64,000 nucleotides of DNA from Sipunculus nudus (Eukaryota > Annelida > Sipuncula > Golfingiida > Sipunculidae): contig CM049310.1 of the NCBI GenBank assembly GCA_026874595.1, forward strand, positions 39,871,558-39,935,557, given 5' to 3'. The position numbers were made by a program, and so were the translations under genes. Of this stretch, positions 29,650 through 41,700 are shown in pieces. The notes below the pieces were generated by a model. The model was not told the origin of the DNA. It saw nothing but the letters and a program-made list of their open reading frames with translations, and made no database searches. The first letter of the stretch is position 1. Each line of letters begins with the position of its first letter.

Positions 29650-32630
29650 GCAAAAACTGTACATTTGTTTCGGACATTATTATTTGTAAACGATTTATGT
29701 TTTTTTTTTGTATAAATTTATCTCAAGCCAAACTGAGCTGTACAAAATTGGCTCACTTCGCCTTAATAAAATATTTGCCATGCCTCCTGATGATCTAGCC
29801 GAGGCTAGATCTTAACTAGGCTGGCGGCTGCGCAAAATGGCGGCGCCGGGCTATACTCTGGGTAATTCCTGTTAAAGAAAGCCCTTAAACGCCTCTGTGA
29901 TGGGTATATGAGCTCGGTTATCTACAAGCTGTTTGTGTAAAACAGCAATGTTGAAAAACGAAAAAAAAACAATGTAACCTACGTTGGTAGACAATTTAAG
30001 TGCGGGTTTTGAAATGTCACTAGTTAAAAACGTACTTAGCAGGGCTCTTGTTTTTCTGGCCTGCCGCCTGTAGTCCTTGTTGAATGCGTGTGAATTATTT
30101 TGGCTGGGCTCCTACATTTGTGATATAAACATACATATAAGCAAAACGAACAGCCTGTGTGTGGCGAGATACACATTTTCTTTTATATTTTGTTAAAAGT
30201 TCAAGGGATTATCTCCGCTATATATTTGCTTATTCGGTCCATGTTTCCAGGTTTATTCGTGCATAAGTGACTGAACATTTGTGAATATTCCCTTATGACG
30301 CTTCACAATCCGGATCATACGCCGGATCCACACCAAAATCTTTTTGATTATTCATTGGCCCATTCCTGAAATCTCCTGAATATTTCATGAAACCCCGTTC
30401 ATGATTGCGTGATTTGTGAACAAACACACATACACACAAACACACTCACGAACGGGGATGAATGCATACCATCCGGCGGAGACAACAAGTACGACACATC
30501 TGTTCTCAAATGTGTATCTGAATAATTGTCTCTTGCTCCACTTGCATGTTTACTTTTTCAAAGTCTCTCTCATACTAGCAGCAAATTTGAGTCGGTCCTT
30601 TTTTAATGACTGTTCAATCACCTGTACCTTTCCTAAGTACGGATTCAGTGATTGAGCTCATTAGGTCATACGGTGAATACACGACTATTATACAGACCAT
30701 TAAACTCATTTATAAGCGAATTGCTGCATTCAACACAGAGCTGCCATGAAACCTCCATAAAGCCTCCATAGAGAAGGGACATGGATGCATGCACAAGCAA
30801 AATAAAGACACCCGATAATGGTCGAATCGTTAAGGATACATCGAGTTCTGTCCTGTGTATAAAAAATATACATTTTACACATAATCGTTAATTGACACAT
30901 GGTCCTATATTTTTTTCTATATTTATAGATATACCTCCAACGGGAGGGGAAGGCCTCATGTTTCCCTTGTTTCGTTGATTGGTTTGTCTGTTTGGCAGCT
31001 TTACGTGAAAAGTAAACAAACAAAAATTTGAAGAGAATCTGGATCACCCTCTCTAATCAAATGCTTCCTTTCATTGTGACACAGAGCTATTAATTTGTCT
31101 CACGTTCAAACAGAAAATTGATAGGAATTATATAGTGCTTGCTCTGCCAGTTCAACAGAACCCGTCTCCGAAGCTTGGCATTGTAGACGTCTGATTCTGG
31201 CGGCGGTTTGTTTCACGACAACACACTGTTGTTCATTTATAAAACCTAATATAATTCAAGTAAAAATGTATACATTTTTACCAGAAGATTATCTTGAACA
31301 GATGGCGTGTGCTCCATTGTATAACTCTTTCTTCTAATTTATAAATTAAAATTAGTCACTTGGCAATACCACGTCCAACTCTCATCGTAGCAATTAAACA
31401 TGTTGTCTCTAAAAAGCAATATAACTACCTCACAAAAATTTCTGTTTTTTTCAAGACAGACCTGCATATGGTCAGGTACTGGCCCAGTCCATAAAACGGT
31501 TAGGACTAACATGTTGCCTCTGACAGAGAAATCAAACGTTCTCTCACGGTCTTGTAACGCTAAGTGTCGGTATTGCAACTCTGTTCCTCTTGTTATAATT
31601 AGAGCAAACACGGAGCTACGTGTATCGGTGCATTGAATCAGGTATTATTTAGGTATTTTAGTAGCAAACACAAATTCTAACGCCCTGGCAGGGCTAATAG
31701 TCAGAGAGCGTGTTGTCGATTTAGTAGCCGAATGGTCTAAGTTACAAACAAACAAACAAACCAAAAAAAAAAAAAAAAAACGGATAATGCCACTTTCTCA
31801 ACCATGTGCAACTTTTTCCTTATTTCAATTTTTTCAACTTTAATTCTGAATCATGATTTTAATATTTTTGTAATCGCCAAATTCATTTTATTAAATAACA
31901 ATATGAAAAAGTAGTGAAAAATTAACCATTTAAACACTTTATGCTCATTTAAGGCATTTTGAGATCTTCCTATCGGGTGGAATTTGATAAAGAAGAATTT
32001 GGTGTCAGTATTCGGAAAGCAGTATTAAAAGGTTTTGTACATCTATCTTTGCAAAGTGTACCTCATTGGTACTCAGAACTTATACAAGTGCTTGCTTGGT
32101 GATATTGCGTGATACATCTGTTTCTAGAATTGTTGAAGATATATGCATATGCAATGTAATCATCCAGTAATACTTGTTATGGCCAGTTCAAGATTATGCA
32201 ACAAGATCACTTGACTAATATGAAGGTAAATGAATATCCAGTATGGTTTGCCGTTATAACAAGTGAGTGCCAAGGTATATAGGGTCACATGTTGTTCACA
32301 GTAATGATAATAAAAATATCTAATAATGTATAAAAATTGTACCCATTTTCAACCCAACAGGGCTGCGATAAATGTTTAGCAAAAATAGAACCAAACCTAG
32401 TCTTCTTCCTTAAGGTATAAGAATTTAAAAAATATGGTTCGAAAAATGTATCAGAATTTTTTGCAATATTATATAACCCCCAGTACTATTTTACAGAAAA
32501 GAGCTTGACCTTGCGTGGAAGATTGCCAGACTGTGTGAATGGACAGGCGCAGGGGCGTATCCTTTGGCCCAATATATCATGCCCCTTCTTAGAGGTTGGC
32601 CCAGACCATTATGATTGCGATGGAGTAAAA
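29650..32630. other. Non-coding stretch between genes A and B
   Basis: Only the partial foldback repeat at 30225-30480 and an A-rich run near 31764 stand out. Nothing coding is supported. Confidence 0.5.
30225..30480 (+). repeat. Foldback repeat family F, partial copy
   Basis: Contains gaatattcccttatgacg, ccggatccacaccaaaatct, attgcgtgattt and acgaacggggatgaatgcat, shared with 45061-45345 and, inverted, with 45600-45866 and 58742-59069. Confidence 0.6.
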
Positions 32631-32637
32631 GCTCTTG

Positions 32638-32718
32638 ACTGGTACCCCGCTCTATTATTGTTCTCTACCAATCATAGATCTATGGCTGAAGGCCATAATA
32701 GAGGGGATACCAGTCTAG
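32638..32718. repeat. Short palindromic repeat
   Basis: gactggtaccccgctctatt at the left and aatagaggggataccagtc at the right are inverted around a 40-bp middle. The same gactggtaccctgctctatt motif recurs at about 60095 and 60569, and its complement near 39780. Confidence 0.7.
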
Positions 32719-33369
32719 TAAGCTCCATCTTTTGAGGCTTTGAGGATAAATGTGACGTTGTTTGTTTACATCAAAACACTCCTGAGTATTTGCCAACCAA
32801 AGACTCTGCATACAAAAAAAACTGCTTTCAGCTTTTCTAAGTGAATGCAGAGAAATGAATTTAGATGAAATAATTTTGAGAAAAGTGTGACGTGTTCCAA
32901 ATTCTGTATCGCGAAAACCAAAGTCATATTCATATGAGGTAGAGACCTACGTGACAGGGGATGATGCTTTTGTTCCCTATTTGCTGGATTATGATTTTGA
33001 GCTTAGTGTTGTTTTTTAGTGGAATTTTACAAATGAATGTTCAAAAAGATATGTTTCTCTGATAGTATATGTTTTCACTCCACAGGGAAGCAATTATCAT
33101 GGACACAAATTACAACTGAAATTACCATTATTTTAGACCTCGCAGTTTTCCCACATTTCATAATCCATCAAAAGTATTTCTCTTTACGAGAAGACAGCTT
33201 ACATATTTGTTACGTATCTTCAGCACACAAAACAACTGAATGTTAGTCCCAGACTATATGGTCAGATTTCTGAGGTTAATTAACAATAAAAGGTCTATAC
33301 CCCATCTACATAATTTATCCTAATTGTTTTATATGACACCCAGAACATTCTAAGATAAGCCTTCGTAAA

Positions 33370-33620
33370 ATGTTCCATAAAGAACCATATACCTAGGATT
33401 CCACAGAGAATCTTTAAAGGTTCCCCACTTAGTCCACTGTCGAGAACCTTTAAAGGTTCCTACTGGAACCTCAAAATAGGTTCTAGACCTTTACGGTTCC
33501 ATGAAAGAACACTCTTAAGAGTCCACAAAGAACCATGTGTTTAAGGTTCCAGTTAGAACCCTGAAAGATCCCCCACTAAGTCCACTGCCAGAGTTCTACC
33601 CGAAACATTTTTTTTCTTAC
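33370..33620. repeat. Array of GGTTC/GAACC short inverted repeats
   Basis: About a dozen copies of aaggttcc / agaacc in both orientations, ending ttttcttacagtgtgat. The layout resembles subterminal repeats of a non-autonomous DNA transposon; only one end is recognisable. Confidence 0.5.
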
Positions 33621-33782
33621 AGTGTGATAAGTTGTCAAATTAAGGAAACTGGTGACAACGAGTTGACAACATGATCTATTTATTAATTTATTGCTTCATT
33701 CATTATAAATAGGTGTTACATGATAGCTTTATTTGCATGTTTACAAAAGCTGTTAGAAATTATTGTCAGTATTATACTTGTT

Positions 33783-34110
33783 GGGCCAAAAAAAATAAAA
33801 AGGTATGGTTCTCAGGCCCTTTTTTAGAAATCAATGCGGGCGGGGGGTATTTTATTTTTGCCTTTTTTTTGTATGTTTGGATAAATATGTCATATGATCA
33901 GGAAAAAGCATGAAAAATAACAATTTTTTTCTGCCAAACAGGTAAAATCACTACATAACAAAGGAAATCGTATCAAAATTGTATTAATTTATCTTCTTGT
34001 AGGATGATAACCAAAATAAAAATGTTTGATGCGGAGGGGAGGGGGGGGGGGGGATTGATGCGGGCTGTGCTTGAGAACGATACCTTTTATTTTTTGGTCT
34101 TATACTGTAT
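33783..34110 (-). mobile_element. MITE family M1, copy 3
   Basis: Reverse orientation of the same family, with terminal ccaaaaaaaataaaaaggta and its near complement at the other end; contains a poly-G run near 34037-34054. Confidence 0.7.
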
Positions 34111-34699
34111 TACTATAGTTAACAATGCCGAAATATAAGTTGTTACACTTAAGATCATATTCGTCATTAGATGCTTTCCTTTATTTATGGGTAATATAAC
34201 AAGGTGTAAGTTAAATGTTTTATTGTTCAATTATTGTGGAAACAAATTATTTAATATTGATCAGACGGAAAGATTAACAAAATCATTCGCATTTTATATC
34301 ATAGCCACGTCAATGTAAAAACCGTTTGAAATTATTTTTAAAATTGTAATAATTAAAACAACGTGCTATAACAACTGAAACAACATTCAGGTAGAAAGCC
34401 TATTATGTACACATTCAAAAACACAGCCGTACGAATGTTTGAACACATTTTAAGAAAGTATAGCAAAACTTCAAGTGTGCTTACAGCACATATCACAAGT
34501 CTTGAACCTTTCCAATCTTCACGGCAGGTCTCACGAATTCCAAGATTTCTTCTGAATGGTAGACAAATAGAAAAGCAGGGAAGTCACATGACCAGATACG
34601 CCGATATTTACATCTCTTGGCGTGTCAATACTCATGCACAACTTGACAGTAGCTCTGTCCATTCTTATATCAATTCTTTAACCTTACTTATTGTCTTCG

Positions 34700-34703
<4 letters not shown>

Positions 34704-34749
<46 letters not shown>
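34704..34749. repeat. (TA)n microsatellite just past the gene B 3' end
   Basis: About 23 TA units, 50 bp beyond the stop codon. Confidence 0.95.
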
Positions 34750-34750
<1 letters not shown>

Positions 34751-34797
34751 AGGATATACCACTCCCGTGACTTTTCAACGAAGCAATTACGTTTATT

Positions 34798-34887
34798 TTA
34801 ACTTTCGTTCTCCGTTGTTTCTCCGTTGTTCTCCGGGTGTTTCTTTATGTATTCTTGCAGGTAGGCAATCGTGGCGGCTTCTGCTTG
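34798..34887 (-). CDS. Gene B exon 12: C-terminus and stop
   Basis: 90 nt including TAA, 8 codons longer than in gene A. Encodes AATIAYLQEYIKKHP then an acidic/Asn-rich tail. An AATAAA lies immediately after the stop (34792-34797). Confidence 0.87.
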   Translation of the reverse strand, partial: QAEAATIAYLQEYIKKHPENNGETTENES

Positions 34888-34903
34888 CTGAGGATTAAAT
34901 ATA

Positions 34904-34953
<50 letters not shown>

Positions 34954-35729
34954 TTTAACTTAAAATAATCAATGATATGCAAGCAGCTTTAGTGCTTATG
35001 CACGTACATGCTCAAGAACACATGCTTGTTGCTAAGCAAAGTGAAAATCAACTATCCACATGTAAAGAATATATTAATACATATTAAGGGACTTTCAAAT
35101 ACGTATATTGAAAAAATTTATATTGAGAGCCTTTATGTTTGAATCAAACATTCATGTATACATACGTTTATGCGTAATAGTGTTTGTCGAAACCAGATAA
35201 CTGTTCAAATATAATATGGCAGTTGAAATGTTAGGATTTAAATTTTTAGATAACGGCTTTTCTGGGACACCCAGGGTAATTTTGCCCATCAAATTATTCT
35301 TACAAGTATAAGCAGTGTATGAAATGGGGCTCGTCGGGAACAAAAAAGGACTTATCTATTATAAAAATAAATTAACAATATTGGTGCACTGTTTACATCT
35401 AAACAACACCGGTCTCAACAGTTTGTTTCATATTGGACAGAAAAGCTAACGGCGCAAAAGGGGACATTACTTGTCATTTTGGTTTTTATGAATCTGTCAT
35501 ATGACCACTGGTTATGTAATGAAATTTACCTTATTCTAAAGTTATTTATATTTCATATTTCATTATCGTAAAATCCCTATAATCCATACTAACCTTCACC
35601 AAGAAATTCTGATCTCCCACAGTCAGCTCAAAGTCCGTCACCCGGATGTAATCCGAGTGGATGCCGATGGTACGTTTAATATCACGATTCTACGAAATAA
35701 GATGACATAAATAGTCGTCGTAGTTATAT

Positions 35730-35779
<50 letters not shown>

Positions 35780-38700
35780 TAATAATAATAATAAAAATTG
35801 TTCCATAGAGATAAAAAAAGATGTTCTTTCCATAAAGTTTATAAACGCAGAACAGCTAAAGTAAAAACAATGGGAATATATAAAAACTAAAGTTAGTATA
35901 TGTACCATTTATATTGAAACCTGTCCAATAAAGCCCAAAACAGACTAACGCGCGTCACGCGACAAATTCAAAACACACTAACGCGGCTACAACGCGCACA
36001 ACACGCGTTAGATTGGATGGTATTATCCAAGCACCTATTATTTTTTTTGTTTATCTTTGTAAAAATAGTAATTTCGATAATCAGCGTTGAATAACTTGTA
36101 TACAAATATATATCTTTTGAGACCTGTTTTAAATATGACAGAACTCACTATTCTTAACGATATTTATATATTTGTGTTGCTTTGTTGCACGTTTTCTATC
36201 CAGATACAAATCAATAATTATAGTTCAATGAATTGTAACAAACGTTTCACCCGCAGTTTTATATAGAACTTGAGTGCTGGGGAGGGTAACCCTCTATTTA
36301 GTTATGTCATAATCAGTAATCTCCACGCGGCTAGCGCGCGTCACGCGTCAAAAATCGCTCCAGGAACAATAGCTGACGCTAGCCGCTTGACGCGCGTCAC
36401 GCGCGCATTAGTCAGTTTTGTCATTACTAAATACAGTGGAGCGACTTTTTCCAGATTTGACGCTTGACGCGTGACGCTTGACGCGCCCGTGACGCGCGCG
36501 TTAGTGTGTCTTGGGCTTTAGACCAACCTAGCTACTGATAAAAATGGTCTTAATTCACAGATTGGTCTTGTATAATCAATGTCTCAGTATTATCAGTGTG
36601 AATGCTTTGGTTCAATCAATCGTGGTCTTATTGGATAAAGTGGTCTTTCAGACAGGTTCCACTGAATTAAATACCTTTAAGAGCAGATCTCCAACGGCTA
36701 ACTCTATACAAGCAATAACGGCAGAGGTGAACTGGAGGAAGCCCTGTAGAGGAAGAGGGAACGGTGTCCCCTCGATGGCTTCTCGGAACGCGACACCTCT
36801 CTGGTCCATGAAGGAAATCAGCTCCCCAAACGTTAACTGAAGTAAAAACAAAACAAGTGGCCCATGGGCCATGACGCTCAACTAATTTTGACTGGGTGCT
36901 CATTTTTTATTAATGTTATATCTTGTCTGTGAGAATAGCATATGGCTAGAGGTTACTGTATTGAAAAAATGGAAAAATAAAAATTTCAGGATTCATAGGA
37001 GAACTGCCCAGGACCCCCCTCGAATTTCACAATAGAGGGTTCCAAGGAAAATGGATACAATGTGTACCCAGTCTGTCTGGGTTTTGAAAATCATGTTTCT
37101 GGTCCAAAGCTAGCAGAGTATAGGTCACCATGCATGATCCAATTTCAGGTTTCAAAGGAGAATTGCCAAGAATTTCCCTGAATGTCATTTTAGAAGGGTC
37201 TAGGGCTAATGGATACAATTTGTGCCTTGTCTGTCTGGGTGCTCAAAACCATTTTTCAGCCCATAGGTCACACAATATAGGTCACCATGACCTGATTTCA
37301 GTTTTCCAAGTACACTTGACTAAGACCTCCCTGAATTTTATGTTAAAAGATTCTAGGCCTAATGGATATAATATGTGCCCTGTCTGACTGTCATGACATC
37401 TTTTCTGATAGGTTGCAAAATATAGGTCATGGTGTCCTAATTTCAGTTTTCAAAGGGCACTGACCAAGGATGTCTCACAATGTTACATTAGAAGATTCTA
37501 GGCCTAACGAATACAATGTTTGCCCTGACTGACTGTCTGGGTGCTTATGACTTCTCTTCCTAAAGGTCGCAAAATATAGGTCATGGTGACCTAATTTCAG
37601 TTTTCCACAGACATTTGCCAAGGACGTCTCAAAATTTTACAATAGAAGATTCTAGGCCTTACAAATACAATGTGTGCCCTGCCTGACATAAAATTTATGG
37701 GTGCTCAAAATCTTGTTTTCGGCCTGTAGGTCACAAAAATGTAGGTAACCATGACCTAATTTCAGGTTTCCAAGGAGATTTGCCTGGGACCTCCCAGGAT
37801 GTTGCATTAGAAGAATCTAGGACTAACAGATGCGATTTGTGCCCATCTGATAAACATGTTGCTAAAATCAGGTTTTTTTTTTCTTGTAGGTCACAAAATA
37901 TATGTCACAATGAACTAATTTCAGGTTTCCAAGGAGATTTGCCTAGAGCCTCCCAGGAAATTGTGCAAGAAGATTCTAGGCCTAACAGATACGATTTGTC
38001 GCCATATGAACTTTAGGGTATTCATACGATATCTTTTCCCTCTAAGTCGCAGAAAATAGGTCACAGTGACCTTATTTCAGGTTTCCAAGGATATTTGCCT
38101 AGGACCTCACTAAATGTCACATTGGAGGATTCTAGGCCTAATGGATACAATTTGTGCCCCATCTGACTGTCTTGGTGCTCAAAATCATGCTTTGGCCCAT
38201 ACGTCACAAAATATAGGTCACAATGAACTAATTTCAGGTTTCCAAGGAGATTTGCCTAGAAACGCCCAGGATATTGTGTTAGAAGATTCTAGGCCTCACA
38301 GATACGATTAGTCCCCATTCGACATTCAGGGTGCTCATATGACATCTTTTCCCTATTGGTCGCAGAATATAGATCACAGTGACCTAGTTTCTGGTTTCCA
38401 AAGACAATGTGCCTAGGACCTCCCTAAATGTCACGTTGGAGGATTCTAGGACTTATCGATATACAATTTGTGCCCCGTCCGACTATCTGGTTGCTCAAAA
38501 TCATGTTTTCCGCCCGTAGGTCATGAAAAATAGGTCATCATGACCTAATTTCAGGTTCCCAAGGAGATTTGCCTAGAAACTCTCAGGATATTGTGTTAGA
38601 AGATTCTAGGCCTCACAGATACGATTTGTCCCCATCCGACATTCAGGGTGCTCATATGACATCTTTTCCCTATAGGTCGCAGAATATAGGTCACAGTGAC

Positions 38701-41700
38701 CTAGTTTCTGGTTTCCAAGGACATTTGCATAGGACCTCTCTAAATGTCACGTTGGAGGATTCTAGGACTTATCGATATACAATTTGTGCCCCGTCTGACT
38801 ATCTGGTTGCTCAAAATCATGTTTTCGGCCAGTAGGTCACAAAATATAGGTCACCATGACCTAATTTCGGGTGTCCCAGGAGATTTGCCCAGGACTACCC
38901 TGGATGTAGAGTTAGATGTTTCTAGGTCTAACAGTTACGATTTGTGCCCTGTTAACGGCCAGACGGCCGGACGGCCGCCGGAGAAAGGGTGATCGCTATA
39001 GCTCAGATGACTTACAGTCAGCTGAGCTAACAAAACTGAAGTTTAAACAAAACCTTGGATATAAGTATAAGATATGAGATACCGCGAAATATTATATCAG
39101 CGCCAAATTAGAATTCATAAATGGAGCCAATAGGAGTACTTGTAACTGTTCGTTGGTGCACCATTTGAAATTAACTCCTCGTACATTACTGAAGAGTTAA
39201 GTTGGCATTCCATATGGGAGTATTCGGTACGTATTCGTTACGTATGCGTATGCAGCTAGGAATAGCACACGTTATATTCTCTCAGAGTAATTCCATATAT
39301 ACGTATGTGTGTATACGTCTGCATATGCAGTATATTTCGATTCAGGAAACTTTTATTTTTGAAAAACGCATACGCATGGTAACAGACGGGGAACTTACAA
39401 ACGTTGACGTCAGTGACAGGGTTGACCTCTGGCACATGGCATTTCTACTCATTCAGCTCTATACTATAGGCCTAATTTTTACTGCAAACGTACCACATAC
39501 ACATACGTATAAATGGAATCACAGGCGTCCGTTTTCTAGCTGCATACGCAAACGTACTGCATACGCATACGTACGACATACGCATATATAGAATAATATG
39601 CAATTTTTTTTTTGTACTGAAAGGAAATCAGTCCTAGTTGATTGCTGAATACTATAAATGTAACGGGAAGAAAATGATTATTGAAGAAGATTAAACTGGT
39701 AACCTGCGTTATTACGTGCACCTGCCCTCAACCAATCATTCTCTCATAGCTATGATTGGGTGAGAACAGTAGACTATAATAGCACGGGGTACCAGTCTAG
39801 AAGAAGATATGCAAAAGACAAAAAAAATGATTATTGGTTAAAGTACAATCCGCTAGAAAACTCCAGCTGCTTTTAAGTGTATGCATGACATTTTTACATT
39901 CACATATGCTTCCGCCTGAAAACAACCAGTTTTACTTCTGAACCGAAATGTTCATTTACCTGTCCATCACCATCAGCATCCATGGATTTAAAAGTCTCTG
40001 CAATGTCAAAGTCCTCACCAAACAAGAATTCCAGATCTTTCCTTTTTACCTGCAATAACAAGATCGCTCCCATTAGTTATACGGTGGAACCTCTCCTTAC
40101 GGGCACCTTTGTGCTAAGGGCACCTCCTAGTTACGGCCACTTACGGGCAGTCCCTTGAAAGTAGGTCCAGAAATTTATAACCTCTCTAATAAGGGAACCT
40201 CTCCGGGCAAAATGTTCGGTCCCGTCAGTGTTCGTAATTCGGGGGTTCTACAGTATATGGTGAGAAATCATTTAATAACCTACATGCCATCTTTTTCAAA
40301 CCCAACTGGATCTAGTGCTTGTTCAGCGATAAGTCTTGGATTCTAGAAAAGCTTAATTTGACATCCACTATTAATGAAGTCATTGTGTAAACCATCCAAG
40401 CGGCTTATGTAGAACAATACGCCAACTCAAACATCGCACTTTCTAATCACTTGAATGACTATTTCTAAGAATTTTTTTTCAAATTATCAAAACCTCATTA
40501 TGTAACAATTTATTTGATTATTTTTTTGGTATTCTGTTTAACCGTCCTTGGTTGGTATTTGTTGGTTGTTTTTTTTGTTGGTTAATTTGTCTGATTTTGT
40601 CAACTTTACTCATTTTATCATGAAATTCGTTGAGGGTCAGAGTGAAACTCTACCTTGCTGAGGGCCTCGGTGAATTCCTCTAGCGTTATCTGTACGTCCG
40701 CGCCGGTGCTGTTACCATGCAGGGCGGTCCAGAAGGACTTGGCGGCGTCGATCATGACCTGTCGATCAGCGACCTGCTTCATGATCCGGTCACACTCGTC
40801 TTGGCGGCTCCTGCGGGCCAGTTATAATACAGTAATCCCTCGTATATGCATGCCTCGTTAATCCGAATATGGATTACCCGGTAAATCAAAACTGGTAACT
40901 TTTAGTTAGACATTCAATGGTTAAACCAGACCCCAAGATACACATTTAATATACCGGAATGTGTATTCGATTTACCATTATGCTATGTCTAATCTCTGTG
41001 GTGTATATTTTATCCATTTTATGTGTAGCTAACTTTACCCAGGACTATATTTAAAAAAAATCCCAACAAATAAGCTGAATAGGCTATTTTGGTAAAACAT
41101 GTTTGTAAATAAAATAAAAATAAAATTAAATAAAATAGTTGCACGACATTAACATGGCCAAGTCGTCCTGTCTTATATGTGTGTACTTGCCCTGTACATA
41201 AAAATGCCCAGCCGACTCGAATAATTAATAACATAATTTTAGTGTATTTTGTTAAGAGAAAACAGAATACTTCAATGGATCTAATTATAAAATATGACCA
41301 TTTTATAATCATTGCCATGAACCTGACAGATACCTCTTGGTGCAATAAAGGTTATAGTAGCAGTATAATATATTGTGTTAAATGATAGTGAACAAAATAT
41401 CACCAGAGATGTTCGGATGTACAGAGCATATATTTTCACATATTCAGAATATATGGTAATTAAGGTATCAACTGCGTTGAGATGCAACAGTATTAAAGAA
41501 TATTAAAGAACCAAAAAAATGTATGCCTTGATTTAATTTTTGCCTAATCGTTGTTTTGAACCGTAATGTATCAGAGTTTATTAATTATATCATCAATGAG
41601 AAATAAATTTTCATTAACTCACGTGGAAAGAAAGGTGTATGGTCTCATTACTTTCATGCCCTCAATCCGTTTGTGCAGTGGCGATCTCAACATGTTCGTC

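Noticed and set aside
32505..32735. 76-codon reading frame
   Set aside because: Overlaps a palindromic repeat, has no recognisable domain, and no splice or promoter context.
39202..39591. 129-codon reading frame
   Set aside because: Spans the inverted-repeat MITE; the sequence is dominated by tacgtatgcg motifs.
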